From NCBI RefSeq assembly GCF_051020975.1, contig NC_135032.1, forward strand, positions 8,370,001 to 8,434,000: a stretch of DNA of 64,000 nt, read 5' to 3'. Position 1 is the stretch's first letter. Each line of letters starts with the position of its first letter. The notes below the pieces were generated by a model. That model made no database searches. It saw only the letters and a program-made list of their open reading frames with translations, and was not told the origin of the DNA. The DNA comes from Osmia lignaria lignaria. Taxonomy: Eukaryota > Arthropoda > Insecta > Hymenoptera > Megachilidae. Of the stretch, positions 44,733 through 61,499 are shown piece by piece. Made by a program: the position numbers and the translations under genes.

Positions 44733-47431
44733 AATGAATCAGTATATTACATTATATCTAGTGTAGATATGGTAATAATGACATTGGTACTAAATGTAGG
44801 TACATTGGTCTGTTGGAATGTATCACTATATGACGTTATATCGAATGTAGATATAGTACTAATGATATTGTTATTAAATGTACATTGATCTGTGGGAAGG
44901 AATCAGTATATTACATTATGTCCAACGGAGATATAGTAATAATGGCATTGTTTGTAAATGTATACTACATATCTACTGTAGATATAGTACTAATGATATT
45001 GTTATTAAATGTACATTGATCTGTGGGAATGGATCAGTATATTACAATATATTCAATGTAGATACAGTACCAATGATATTGTTATTAAATGTACATTGAT
45101 CTGTGGGAAGGAATCAGTATATTACATTATGTCCAACGGAGATATAATAATACTGGCATTGTTTGTAAATGTATATTACATATCTACTGTAGATATAGTA
45201 CTAATGATATTGTTATTAAATGTACATTGATCTGTGGTAAGGGATCAGTATATTACATTATATCTAATGTAGATCTGGTAATAATGATATTGTTATTAAA
45301 TGTACATTACATATCTAATGTAGATATAGTACTAATGATATTGTTAATAAATACACATTCATCTGTGGGAACGAATAACTATATTACATTATATCGAATG
45401 TAGATATAGTACTAAGGATATTGTTATTAAATATACATTGATCTGTTGGAAGGAATCAGTATATTACATTATGTCCAACGGAGATATAGTAATAATGGCA
45501 TTGTTTGTAAATGTATATTACATATCTACTGTAGATATAGTACTAATGATATTGTTATTAAATGTACATTGATCTGTGGGAATGAATCAGTATATTACAT
45601 TATATTCAATGTAGATATAGTACCGATGATATTGTTATTAAATGTACATTGATCTGTGGGAAGGAATCAGTATATTACATTATATCTAATGTAGATATGG
45701 TAATAATGATATTGTTTTTAAATGCACATTGATCTGTGGGAAGGAATCAGTATAGTACATTATGTCCAACGGAGATATAATAATACTGGCATTGTTTGTA
45801 AATGTATATTACATATCTACTGTAGATATAGTACTAATGATACTGTTATTAAATGTACATTGATCTGTGGGAATGAATCAGTATATTACAATATATTCAA
45901 TGTAGATACAGTACCAATGATATTGTTATTAAATGTACATTGATCTGTGGGAAGGAATCAGTATATTACATTATATTCAATGTAGATATAGTACCGATGA
46001 TATTGTTATTAAATGTACATTGATCTGTGGGAAGGAATCAGTATATTACATTATATCTAATGTAGATATGGTAATAATGATATTGTTTTTAAATGCACAT
46101 TGATCTGTGGGAAGGAATCAGTATAGTACATTATGTCCAACGGAGATATAATAATACTGGCATTGTTTGTAAATGTATATTACATATCTACTGTAGATAT
46201 AGTACTAATGATACTGTTATTAAATGTACATTGATCTGTGGGAATGAATCAGTATATTACATTATATTCAATGTAGATATAGTACCAGTGATATTGTTAT
46301 TATATGTACATTGATCTGTGGGAATGAATCAATCTATTACATTATATCGAATGTAGATATAGTACTAATGATATTGTTATTAAATGTACATTGATCTGTT
46401 GGAATCCATCAGTATATTACATTATATCGAATGTAGATATAGTACTAATGATATGGTTATTAAATGTACATTGACCTGTGGGAATGAACCAGTATATTAC
46501 ATTATATAGAATGTAGATATAGTACCAATGATACTGTAATCAAATGTACATTGATCTGTGGGAAGGAAGCAGTATATTACATTATGTCCAACGGAGATAT
46601 AATAATACTGGCATTGTTTGTAAATGTATATTACATATCTACTGTAGATATAGTGCTAATGATATTGTTATTAAATGTACATTGATCTGTGGGAAGGGAT
46701 CAGTATATTACATTATATCTAATGTAGATCTGGTAATAATGATATTGTTATTAAATGTACATTACATATCTAATGTAGATATAGTACTAATGATATTGTT
46801 AGTAAATACACATTCATCTGTGGGAACGAATAACTATATTACATTATATCGAATGTAGATATAGTACTAAGGATATTGTTATTAAATATACATTGATCTG
46901 TTGGAAGGAATCAGTATATTACATTATGTCCAACGGAGATATAGTAATAATGGCATTGTTTGTAAATGTATATTACATATCTACTGTAGATATAGTACTA
47001 ATGATATTGTTATTAAATGTACATTGATCTGTGGGAATGAATCAGAATATTACATTATATTCAATGTAGATATAGTACCGATGATATTGTTATTAAATGT
47101 ACATTGATCTGTGGGAAGGAATCAGTATATTACATTATATCTAATGTAGATATGGTAATAATGATATTGTTTTTAAATGCACATTGATCTGTGGGAAGGA
47201 ATCAGTATAGTACATTATGTCCAACGGAGATATAATAATACTGGCATTGTTTGTAAATGTATATTACATATCTGCTGTAGATATAGTACTTATGATACTG
47301 TTATTAAATGTAGATTGATCTGTGGGAATGAATCAGTATATTACATTATATTCAATGTAGATATAGTACCAATGATATTGTTATTAAATGTACATTGATC
47401 TGTGGGAATGAATCAATCTATTACATTATAT

Positions 47432-49620
47432 CTAATGTAGATATAGTACTAATGATATTGTTAGTAAATACACATTCATCTGTGGGAACGAATAACTATA
47501 TTACATTATATCGAATGTAGATATAGTACTAAGGATATTGTTATTAAATATACATTGATCTGTTGGAAGGAATCAGGATATTACATTATGTCCAACGGAG
47601 ATATAGTAATAATGGCATTGTTTGTAAATGTATATTACATATCTACTGTAGATATAGTACTAATGATATTGTTATTAAATGTACATTGATCTGTGGGAAT
47701 GAATCAGAATATTACATTATATTCAATGTAGATATAGTACCGATGATATTGTTATTAAATGTACATTGATCTGTGGGAAGGAATCAGTATATTACATTAT
47801 ATCTAATGTAGATATGGTAATAATGATATTGTTTTTAAATGCACATTGATCTGTGGGAAGGAATCAGTATAGTACATTATGTCCAACGGAGATATAATAA
47901 TACTGGCATTGTTTGTAAATGTATATTACATATCTGCTGTAGATATAGTACTTATGATACTGTTATTAAATGTACATTGATCTGTGGGAATGAATCAGTA
48001 TATTACATTATATTCAATGTAGATATAGTACCAATGATATTGTTATTAAATGTACATTGATCTGTGGGAATGAATCAATCTATTACATTATATCGAATGT
48101 AGATATAGTACTAATGATATTGTTATTAAATGTACATTGGTCTGTGGGAATGAATCAGTATATTACATTATATCGAATGTAGATATAGTACTAATGATAA
48201 TGTTATTAAATGCATATTCATCTGTGGGAACGAATAAGTATATTACATTATATCTAATGTAGATATAGTGATAATGATATTGTTATTAAATGTACATTGA
48301 TCTGATGGAATGAATCAATATATTACATTATATCGAATGTAGATATAGTACTAATGATATTGTTATTAAATGTACATTGATCTGTGGGAAGGAATCAGTA
48401 TATTACATTATGTCCAACGGAGATATAGTAATAATGGCATTGTTTCTAAATGTATATTACATATCTACTGTAGATATAGTACTAATGATATTGTTATTAA
48501 ATGTACATTGATCTGTGGGAAGGAATCAGTATATTACATTATATCCAATGTAGATATGGTAATAATGATATTGTATTTAAATGTACATTACATATCTAAT
48601 GTAGATATAGTACTAATGATAATGTTATAAAATGCATATTCATCTGTGGGAACGAATAAGTATATTACATTATATCTAATGTAGATATAGTAATAATGAT
48701 ATTGTTATTAAATGTATATTGATCTGTTGGAATGAATCAATATATTACATTATATCGAATGTAGATATAGTACTAATGATATTGTTATTAAATGTACATT
48801 GATCTGCGGGAAGGAATCAGTATATTACATTATGTCCAACGGAGATATAGTAATAATGGCATTGTTTTTAAATGTATAATACATATCTACTGTATATATA
48901 GTACTAATGATATTGTTATTAAATGTACATTGATCTGTGGGAATGAATCAGTATATTACATTATATTCAATGTAGATACAGTACCAATGATATTGTTATT
49001 AAATGTACATTGATCTGTGGGAATGAATCAGTATATTACATTATATTCAATGTAGATACAGTACCAATGATATTGTTATTAAATGTATATTGATCTGTGG
49101 GAAGGAATCAGTATATTACATTATGTCCAACGAAGATATAATAATACTGGCATTGTTTGTAAATGTATATTACATATCTACTGTAGATATAGTACTAATG
49201 ATATTGTTAGTAAATGTACATTGATCTGTGGGAAGGAATCAGTATATTACATTATATCTAATGTAGATATGGTAATAATGATATTGTTTTTAAATCTACA
49301 TTACATATCTAATGTAGACATAGTACTAATGATAATGTTATTAAATGCATGTTCATCTGTGGGAACGAATAAGTATATTACATCATATCTAATGTAGATA
49401 TAGTAATAATGATATTGTTATTAAATGTACTTTGATCTGTTGGAATGAATCAATATATTACATTATATCGAATGTAGATATAGTACTAATGATATTGTTA
49501 TTAAATGTACATTGGTCTGTGGGAATGAATCAGTATATTACATTATATCTAATGTAGATATGGTAATAATGATATTGTTATTAAATGTACATTACATATC
49601 TAATGTAGATATAGTACTAA
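47432..49620 (+). repeat. Satellite segment duplicated at +5508 bp (to about 52940-55128)
   Basis: A run of about 2.2 kb of satellite A, including its specific variant monomers (the tgttataaaatgc copy, the ctgcggg copy, the caacgaagatataat copy), recurs 5508 bp downstream with only scattered differences. The match ends at about 49620/55128, where ctaagga meets ctaatga. Shared private variants in the same order show a segmental duplication, not just similarity between monomers. Confidence 0.85.
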
Positions 49621-52600
49621 GGATATTGTTATTAAATATACATTGATCTGTTGGAAGGAATCAGTATATTACATTATGTCCAACGGAGATATAGTAATAA
49701 TGGCATTGTTTGTAAATGTATATTACATATCTACTGTAGATATAGTACTAATGATATTGTTATTAAATGTACATTGATCTGTGGGAATCAATCAGTATAT
49801 TACATTATATTCAATGTAGATATAGTACTAATGATATGGTTATTAAATGTACATTGACCTGTGGGAATGAACCAGTATATTACATTATATAGAATGTAGA
49901 TATAGTACCAATGATATTGTAATCAAATGTACATTGATCTGTGGGAAGGAAGCAGTATATTACATTATATCTAGTGCAGATATGGTAATAATGACATTGG
50001 TACTAAATGTAGGTACATTGGTCTGTTGGAATGTATCACTATATGACGTTATATCGAATGTGGATATAGTACTAATGATATTGTAATTAAATGTACATTG
50101 ATCTGTGGGAAGGAATCAGTATATTACATTATGTCCAACGGAGATATAGTAATAATGGCATTGTTTGTAAATGTATATTACATATCTACTGTAGATATAG
50201 TACTAATGATATTGTTATTAAATGTACATTGATCTGTGGGAAGGGATCAGTATATTACATTATATCTAATGTAGATCTGGTAATAATGATATTGTTATTA
50301 AATGTACATTACATATCTAATGTAGATATAGTACTAATGATATTGTTAATAAATACACATTCATCTGTGGGAACGAATAACTATATTACATTATATCGAA
50401 TGTAGATAGGGTAATAATGATATTGTTATTGAATGTACATTGATCTGTTGGAATGAATCAATATATTACATTTTATCGAATGTAGATATAGTACTAATGA
50501 TATTGTTATTAAATGTACATTGATCTGTGGGAATCCATCAGTATATTACATTATATTCAATGTAGATATAGTACTAATGATATGGTTATAAAATGTACAT
50601 TGACCTGTGGGAATGAACCAGTATATTACATTATATAGAATGTAGATATAGTACCAATGATATTGTAATCAAATGTACATTGATCTGTGGGAAGGAAGCA
50701 GTATATTACATTATATCTAGTGTAGATATGGTAATAATGACATTGGTACTAAATGTAGGTACATTGGTCTGTTGGAATGTATCACTTTATGACGTTATAT
50801 CGAATGTAGATATATTACTAATGATATTGTTATTAAATGTACATTGATCTGTGGGAAGGAATCAGTATATTACATTATGTCCAACGGAGATATAGTAATA
50901 ATGGCATTGTTTGTTAATGTATATTACATATCTACTGTAGATATAGTACTAATGATATTGTTATTAAATGTACATTGATCTGTGGGAAGGGATCAGTATA
51001 TTACATTATATCTAATGTAGATCTGGTAATAATGATATTGTTATTAAATGTACATTACATATCTAATGTAGATATAGTACTAATGATAATGTTATTAAAT
51101 GCATATTCATCTGTGGGAACGAATAAGTATATTACATTATATCTAATGTAGATATAGTAATAATGATATTGTTATTAAATGTACATTGATCTGTGGGAAT
51201 GAATCAGTATATTACAATATATTCAATGTAGATACAGTACCAATGATATTGTTATTAAATGTACATTGATCTGTGGGAAGGAATCAGTATATTACATTAT
51301 GTCCAACGGAGATATAATAATACTGGCATTGTTTGTAAATGTATATTACATATCTACTGTAGATATAGTACTAATGATATTGTTATTAAATGTACATTGA
51401 TCTGTGGGAAGGGATCAGTATATTACATTATATCTAATGTAGATCTGGTAATAATGATATTGTTATTAAATGTACATTACATATCTAATGTAGATATAGT
51501 ACTAATGATAATGTTAGTAAATACACATTCATCTGTGGGAACGAATAACTATATTACATTATATCGAATGTAGATATAGTACTAAGGATATTGTTATTAA
51601 ATATACATTGATCTGTTGGAAGGAATCAGTATATTACATTATGTCCAACGGAGATATAGTAATAATGGCATTGTTTGTAAATGTATATTACATATCTACT
51701 GTAGATATAGTACTAATGATATTGTTATTAAATGTACATTGATCTGTGGGAATGAATCAGTATATTACATTATATTCAATGTAGATATAGTACCGATGAT
51801 ATTGTTATTAAATGTACATTGATCTGTGGGAAGGAATCAGTATATTACATTATATCTAATGTAGATATGGTAATAATGATATTGTTTTTAAATGCACATT
51901 GATCTGTGGGAAGGAATCAGTATAGTACATTATGTCCAACGGAGATATAATAATACTGGCATTGTTTGTAAATGTATATTACATATCTACTGTAGATATA
52001 GTACTGATGATACTGTTATTAAATGTACATTGATCTGTGGGAATGAATCAGTATATTACATTATATTCAATGTAGATATAGTACCAATGATATTGTTATT
52101 AAATGTACATTGATCTGTGGGAATGAATCAATCTATTACATTATATCGAATGTAGATATAGTACTAATGATATTGTTATTAAATGTACATTGGTCTGTGG
52201 GAATGAATCAGTATATTACATTATATCGAATGTAGATATAGTACTAATGTTAATGTTATTAAATGCATATTCATCTGTGGGAACGAATAAGTATATTACA
52301 TTATATCTAATGTAGATATAGTGATAATGATATTGTTATTAAATGTACATTGATCTGTTGGAATGAATCAATATATTACATTATATCGAATGTAGATATA
52401 GTACTAATGATATTGTTATTAAATGTACATTGATCTGTGGGAATGAATCAGTATATTACAATATATTCAATGTAGATACAGTACCAATGATATTGTTATT
52501 AAATGTACATTGATCTGTGGGAAGGAATCAGTATATTACATTATGTCCAACGGAGATATAGTAATAATGGCATTGTTTGTAAATGTATATTACATATCTA

Positions 52601-55600
52601 CTGTAGATATAGTACTAATGATATTGTTATTAAATGTACATTGATCTGTGGGAATGAATCAGTATATTACAATATATTCAATGTAGATACAGTACCAATG
52701 ATATTGTTATTAAATGTACATTGATCTGTGGGAAGGAATCAGTATATTACATTATGTCCAACGGAGATATAATAATACTGGCATTGTTTGTAAATGTATA
52801 TTACATATCTACTGTAGATATAGTACTAATGATATTGTTATTAAATGTACATTGATCTGTGGGAAGGGATCAGTATATTACATTATATCTAATGTAGATC
52901 TGGTAATAATGATATTGTTATTAAATGTACATTACATATCTAATGTAGATATAGTACTAATGATATTGTTAGTAAATATACATTCATCTGTGGGAACGAA
53001 TAACTATATTACATTATATCGAATGTAGATATAGTACTAAGGATATTGTTATTAAATATACATTGATCTGTTGGAAGGAATCAGTATATTACATTATGTC
53101 CAACGGAGATATAGTAATAATGGCATTGTTTGTAAATGTATATTACATATCTACTGTAGATATAGTACTAATGATATTGATATTACATGTACATTGATCT
53201 ATGGGAATGAATCAGTATATTACATTATATTCAATGTAGATATAGTACCGATGATATTGTTATTAAATGTACATTGATCTGTGGGAAGGAATCAGTATAT
53301 TACATTATATCTAATGTAGATATGGTAATAATGATATTGTTTTTAAATGCACATTGATCTGTGGGAAGGAATCAGTATAGTACATTATGTCCAACGGAGA
53401 TATAATAATACTGGCATTGTTTGTAAATGTATATTACATATCTGCTGTAGATATAGTACTAATGATACTGTTATTAAATGTACATTGATCTGTGGGAATG
53501 AATCAGTATATTACATTATATTCAATGTAGATATAGTACCAATGATATTGTTATTAAATGTACATTGATCTGTGGGAATGAATCAATCTATTACATTATA
53601 TCGAATGTAGATATAGTACTAATGATATTGTTATTAAATGTACATTGGTCTGTGGGAATGAATCAGTATATTACATTATATCGAATGTAGATATAGTACT
53701 AATGATAATGTTATTAAATGCATATTCATCTGTGGGAACGAATAAGTATATTACATTATATCTAATGTAGATATAGTGATAATGATATTGTTATTAAATG
53801 TACATTGATCTGTTGGAATGAATCAATATATTACATTATATCTTATGTAGATATAGTACTAATGATATTGTTATTAAATGTACATTGATCTGTGGGAAGG
53901 AATCAGTATATTACATTATGTCCAACGGAGATATAGTAATAATGGCATTGTTTCTAAATGTATATTACATATCTACTGTAGATATAGTACTAATGATATT
54001 GTTATTAAATGTACATTGATCTGTGGGAAGGAATCAGTATATTACATTATATCCAATGTAGATATGGTAATAATGATATTGTATTTAAATGTACATTACA
54101 TATCTAATGTAGATATAGTACTAATGATAATGTTATAAAATGCATATTCATCTGTGGGAACGAATAAGTATATTACATTATATCTAATGTAGATATAGTA
54201 ATAATGATATTGTTATTAAATGTATATTGATCTGTTGGAATGAATCAATATATTACATTATATCGAATGTAGATATAGTACTAATGATATTGTTATTAAA
54301 TGTACATTGATCTGCGGGAAGGAATCAGTATATTACATTATGTCCAACGGAGATATAGTAATAATGGCATTGTTTTTAAATGTATAATACATATCTACTG
54401 TATATATAGTACTAATGATATTGTTATTAAATGTACATTGATCTGTGGGAATGAATCAGTATATTACATTATATTCAATGTAGATACAGTACCAATGATA
54501 TTGTTATTAAATGTACATTGATCTGTGGGAATGAATCAGTATATTACATTATATTCAATGTAGATACAGTACCAATGATATTGTTATTAAATGTATATTG
54601 ATCTGTGGGAAGGAATCAGTATATTACATTATGTCCAACGAAGATATAATAATACTGGCATTGTTTGTAAATGTATATTACATATCTACTGTAGATATAG
54701 TACTAATGATATTGTTAGTAAATGTACATTGATCTGTGGGAAGGAATCAGTATATTACATTATATCTAATGTAGATATGGTAATAATGATATTGTTTTTA
54801 AATCTACATTACATATCTAATGTAGACATAGTACTAATGATAATGTTATTAAATGCATGTTCATCTGTGGGAACGAATAAGTATATTACATCATATCTAA
54901 TGTAGATATAGTAATAATGATATTGTTATTAAATGTACTTTGATCTGTTGGAATGAATCAATATATTACATTATATCGAATGTAGATATAGTACTAATGA
55001 TATTGTTATTAAATGTACATTGGTCTGTGGGAATGAATCAGTATATTACATTATATCTAATGTAGATATGGTAATAATGATATTGTTATTAAATGTACAT
55101 TACATATCTAATGTAGATATAGTACTAATGATATTGTTAGTAAATATACATTCATCTGTGGGAACGAATAACTATATTACATTATATCGAATGTAGATAT
55201 AGTACTAAGGATATTGTTATTAAATATACATTGATCTGTGGGAATGAATCAGTATATTACAATATATTCAATGTAGATACAGTACCAATGATATTGTTAT
55301 TAAATGTACATTGATCTGTGGGAAGGAATCAGTATATTACATTATGTCCAACGGAGATATAGTAATAATGGCATTGTTTGTAAATGTATATTACATATCT
55401 ACTGTAGATATAGTACTAATGATATTGTTATTAAATGTACATTGATCTGTGGGAATGAATCAGTATATTACATTATATTCAATGTAGATATAGTACCGAT
55501 GATATTGTTATTAAATGTACATTGATCTGTGGGAAGGAATCAGTATATTACATTATATCTAATGTAGATATGGTAATAATGATATTGTTTTTAAATGCAC

Positions 55601-58600
55601 ATTGATCTGTGGGAAGGAATCAGTATAGTACATTATGTCCAACGGAGATATAATAATACTGGCATTGTTTGTAAATGTATATTACATATCTACTGTAGAT
55701 ATAGTACTAATGATACTGTTATTAAATGTACATTGATCTGTGGGAATGAATCAGTATATTACATTATATTCAATGTAGATATAGTACCAATGATATTGTT
55801 ATTAAATGTACATTGATCTGTGGGAATGAATCAATCTATTACATTATATCGAATGTAGATATAGTACTAATGATATTGTTATTAAATGTACATTGGTCTG
55901 TGGGAATGAATCAGTATATTACATTATATCGAATGTAGATATAGTACTAATGATAATGTTATTAAATGCATATTCATCTGTGGGAACGAATAAGTATATT
56001 ACATTATATCTAATGTAGATATAGTGATAATGATATTGTTATTAAATGTACATTGATCTGTTGGAATGAATCAATATATTACATTATATCGAATGTAGAT
56101 ATAGTACTAATGATATTGTTATTAAATGTACATTGATCTGTGGGAATGAATCAGTATATTACAATATATTCAATGTAGATACAGTACCAATGATATTGTT
56201 ATTAAATGTACATTGATCTGTGGGAAGGAATCAGTATATTACATTATGTCCAACGGAGATATAGTAATAATGGCATTGTTTGTAAATGTATATTACATAT
56301 CTACTGTAGATATAGTACTAATGATATTGTTATTAAATGTACATTGATCTGTGGGAATGAATCAGTATATTACAATATATTCAATGTAGATACAGTACCA
56401 ATGATATTGTTATTAAATGTACATTGATCTGTGGGAAGGAATCAGTATATTACATTATGTCCAACGGAGATATAATAATACTGGCATTGTTTGTAAATAT
56501 ATATTACATATCTACTGTAGATATTGTACTAATGATATTGTTATTAAATGTACATTGATCTGTGGGAAGGAATCAGTATATTACATTATATCTAATGTAG
56601 ATATGGTAATAATGATATTGTTATTAAATGTACTTTGATCTGTTGGAATGAATCAATATATTTCATTATATCGAATGTAGATATAGTACTAATGATATTG
56701 TTATTAAATGTACATTGATCTGTGGGAAAGAATTAGTATATTACATTATATCTAATGTAGATATGGTAATAATGATATTGTTATTAAATGCACATTACAT
56801 ATCTAATGTAGATATAGTACTAAGGATATTGTTACTAAATATACATTGATCTGTTGGAAGGAATCAGTATATTACATTATGTCCAACGGAGATATAGTAA
56901 TAATGGCATTGTTTGTAAATGTATATTACATATCTACTGTAGATATAGTACTAATGATATTGTTATTAAATGTACATTGATCTGTGGGAATGAATCAGTA
57001 TATTACATTATATTCAATGTAGATACAGTACCAATGATATTGTTATAAAATGTACATTGACCTGTGGGAATGAACCAGTATATTACATTATATAGAATGT
57101 AGATACAGTACCAATGATATTGTAATCAAATGTACATTGAGCTGTGGGAAGGAAGCAGTATATTACATTATATCTAGTGTAGATATGGTAATAATGACAT
57201 TGGTACTAAATGTAGGTACATTGGTCTGTTGGAATGTATCACTATATGACGTTATATCGAATGTGGATATAGTACTAATGATATTGTTATTAAATGTACA
57301 TTGATCTGTGGGAAGGAATCAGTATATTACATTATGTCCAACGGAGATATAGTAATAATGGCATTGTTTGTAAATGTATATTACATATCTACTGTAGATA
57401 TAGTACTAATGATATTGTTATTAAATGTACATTGATCTGTGGGAAGGGATCAGTATATTACATTATATCTAATGTAGATCTGGTAATAATGATATTGTTA
57501 TTAAATGTACATTACATATCTAATGTAGATATAGTACTAATGATATTGTTAATAAATACACATTCATCTGTGGGAACGAATAACTATATTACATTATATC
57601 GAATGTAGATATAGTAATAATGATATTGTTATTAAATGTACACAGATCTGTTGGAATGAATCAATATATTACATTATATCGAATGTAGATATAGTACTAA
57701 TGATATTGTTATTAAATGTACATTGATCTGTGGGAATGAATCAGTATATTACATTATATTCAATGTAGATATACTACCGATGATATTGTTATTAAATGTA
57801 CATTGATCTGTGGGAAGGAATCAGTATATTACATTATATCTAATGTAGATATGGTAATAATGATATTGTTTTTAAATGCACATTGATCTGTGGGAAGGAA
57901 TCAGTATAGTACATTATGTCCAACGGAGATATAATAATACTGGCATTGTTTGTAAATGTATATTACATATCTACTGTAGATATAGTACTAATGATATTGT
58001 TATTAAATGTACATTGATCTGTGGGCATGAATCAGTATATTACATTATATTCAATGTAGATACAGTACCAATGATATTGTTATTAAATGTACATTGATCT
58101 GTAGGAAGGAATCAGCATATTACATTATATCTAATGTAGATATGGTAATAATGATATTGTTTTTAAATGCACATTGATCTGTGGGAAGGAATCAGTATAT
58201 TACATTATGTCCAACGGAGATATAGTAATAATGGCATTGTTTGTAAATGTATATTACATATCTACTGTAGATATAGTACTAATGATACTGTTATTAAATG
58301 TACATTGATCTGTGGGAAGGGATCAGTATATTACATTATATCTAATGTAGATCTGGTAATAATGATATTGTTATTAAATGTACATTACATATCTAATGTA
58401 GATATAGTACTAATGATAATGTTATTAAATGCATATTCATCTGTGGGAACGAATAAGTATATTACATTATATCTAATGTAGATATAGTAATAATGATATT
58501 GTTATTAAATGTACATTGATCTGTTGGAATGAATCAATATATTACATTATATCGAATGTAGATATAGTACTAATGATATTGTTATTAAATGTACATTGAT

Positions 58601-61499
58601 CTGTGGGAAGGAATCAGTATATTACATTATGTCCAACGGAGATATAGTAATAATGGCATTGTTTGTAAATGTATATTACATATCTACTGTAGATATAGTA
58701 CTAATGATATTGTTATTAAATGTACATTGGTCTGTGGGAATGAATCAGTATATTACATTATATTCAATGTAGATACAGTACCAATGATATTGTTATTAAA
58801 TGTACATTGATCTGTAGGAAGGAATCAGTATATTACATTATATCTAATGTAGATATGGTAATAATGATATTGTTTTTAAATGCACATTGATCTGTGGGAA
58901 GGGATCAGTATATTACATTATATCTAATATAGATCTGGTAACAATGATATTGTTATTAAATGTACATTACATATCTAATGTAGATATGGTACTAATGATA
59001 TTGTTAATAAATACACATTCATCTGTGGGAACGAATAACTATATTACATTATATCGAATGTAGATATAGTACTAAGGATATTGTTATTAATTATACATTG
59101 ATCTGTTGGAAGGAATCAGTATATTACATTATGTCCAACGGAGATATAGTAATAATGGCATTGTTTGTAAATGTATATTACATATCTACTGTAGATATAG
59201 TACTAATGATATTGTTATTAAATGTACATTGATCTGTGGGAATGAATCAGTATATTACATTATATTCAATGTAGATATAGTACCAATGATATTGTTATTA
59301 AATGTACATTGATCTGTGGGAATGACTCAATCTATTACATTATATCGAATGTAGATATAGTACTAATGATATTGTTATTAAATGTACATTGGTCTGTGGG
59401 AATGAATCAGTATATTAGATTATATTCAATGTAGATATAGTACCAATGATATTGTTATTAAATGTACATTGATCTGTGGGAAAGAATCAGTATATTACAT
59501 TATATCTAATGTAGATATGGTAATAATGATATTGTTATTAAATGTACATTACATATCTAATGTAGATATAGTACTAATGATAATGTTATTAAATGCATAT
59601 TCATCTGTGGGAATGAATCAGTATATCACATTATATTCAATGTAGATACAGTACCAATGATATTGTTATTAAATGTACATTGATCTGTGGGAAGGAATCA
59701 GTATATTACATTATGTCCAACGGAGATATAATAATACCGGCATTGTTTGTAAATGTATATTACATATCTACTGTAGATATAGTACTAATGATATTGTTAG
59801 TAAATGTACATTGATCTGTGGGAAGGAATCAGTATATTACATTATATCTAATGTAGATATGGTAATAATGTTATTGTTTTTAAATGTACATTACATATCT
59901 AATGTAGATATAGTACTAATGATAATGTTATTAAATGCATATTCATCTGTGGGAACGAATAAGTATATTACATCATATCTAATGTAGATATAGTAATAAT
60001 GATATTGTTATTAAATGTACATTACATATCTAATGTAGATATAGTACTAAGGATATTGTTATTAAATATACATTGATCTGTTGGAAGGAATCAGTATATT
60101 ACATTATGTCCAACGGAGATATAGTAATAATGGCATTGTTTGTAAATGTATATTACATATCTACTGTAGATATAGTACTAATGATATTGTTATTAAATGT
60201 ACATTGATCTGTGGGAATGAATCAGTATATTACATTATATTCAATGTAGATACAGTACCAATGATATTGTTATTAAATGTACATTGATCTGTAGGAAGGA
60301 ATCAGTATATTACATTATATCTAATGTAGATATGGTAATAATGATATGGTTTTTAAATGCACATTGATCTGTGGGAAGGAATCAGTATATTACATTATGT
60401 CCAACGGAGATATAGTAATAATGGCATTGTTTGTAAATGTATATTACATATCTACTGTAGATAGTACTAATGATATTGTTATTAAATGTACATTGATCTG
60501 TGGGAAGGGATCAGTATATTACATTATATCTAATGTAGATCTGGTAATAATGATATTGTTATTAAATGTACATTACATATCTAATGTAGATATAGTACTA
60601 ATGATATTGTTAATAAATACACATTCATCTGTGGGAACGAATAACTATATTACATTATATCGAATGTAGATATAGTACTAAGGATATTGTTATTAAATAT
60701 ACATTGATCTGTTGGAAGGAATCAGTATATTACATTATGTCCAACGGAGATATAGTAATAATGGCATTGTTTGTAAATGTATATTACATATCTACTGTAG
60801 ATATAGTGCTAATGATATTGTTATTAAATGTACATTGATCTGTGGGAATGGATCAGTATATTACATTATATTCAATGTAGATATAGTACCGATGATATTG
60901 TTATTAAATGTACATTGATCTGTGGGAAGGAATCAGTATATTACATTATATCTAATGTAGATATGGTAATAATGATATTGTTTTTAAATGCACATTGATC
61001 TGTGGGAAGGAATCAGTATATTACATTATGTCCAACGGAGATATAGTAATAATGGCATTGTTTGTAAATGTATATTACATATCTACTGTAGATATAGTAC
61101 TAATGATATTGTTATTAAATGTACATTGATCTGTGGGAAAGAATCAGTATATTACATTATATCTAATGTAGATATGGTAATAATGATATTGTTATTAAAT
61201 GTACATTACATATCTAATGTAGATACAGTACTAATGATAATGTTATTAAATGCATATTCATCTGTGGGAACGAATAAGTATATTACATTATATCTAATGT
61301 AGATATAGTAATAATGATATTGTTATTAAATGTACATTGATCTGTTGGAATGAATCAATATATTACATTATATCGAATGTAGATATAGTTCTAATGATAT
61401 TGTTATTAAATGTACATTGATCTGTGGGAAGGAATCAGTATATTACATTATGTCCAACGGAGATATAGAAATAATGGCATTGTTTCTAAATGTATATTA

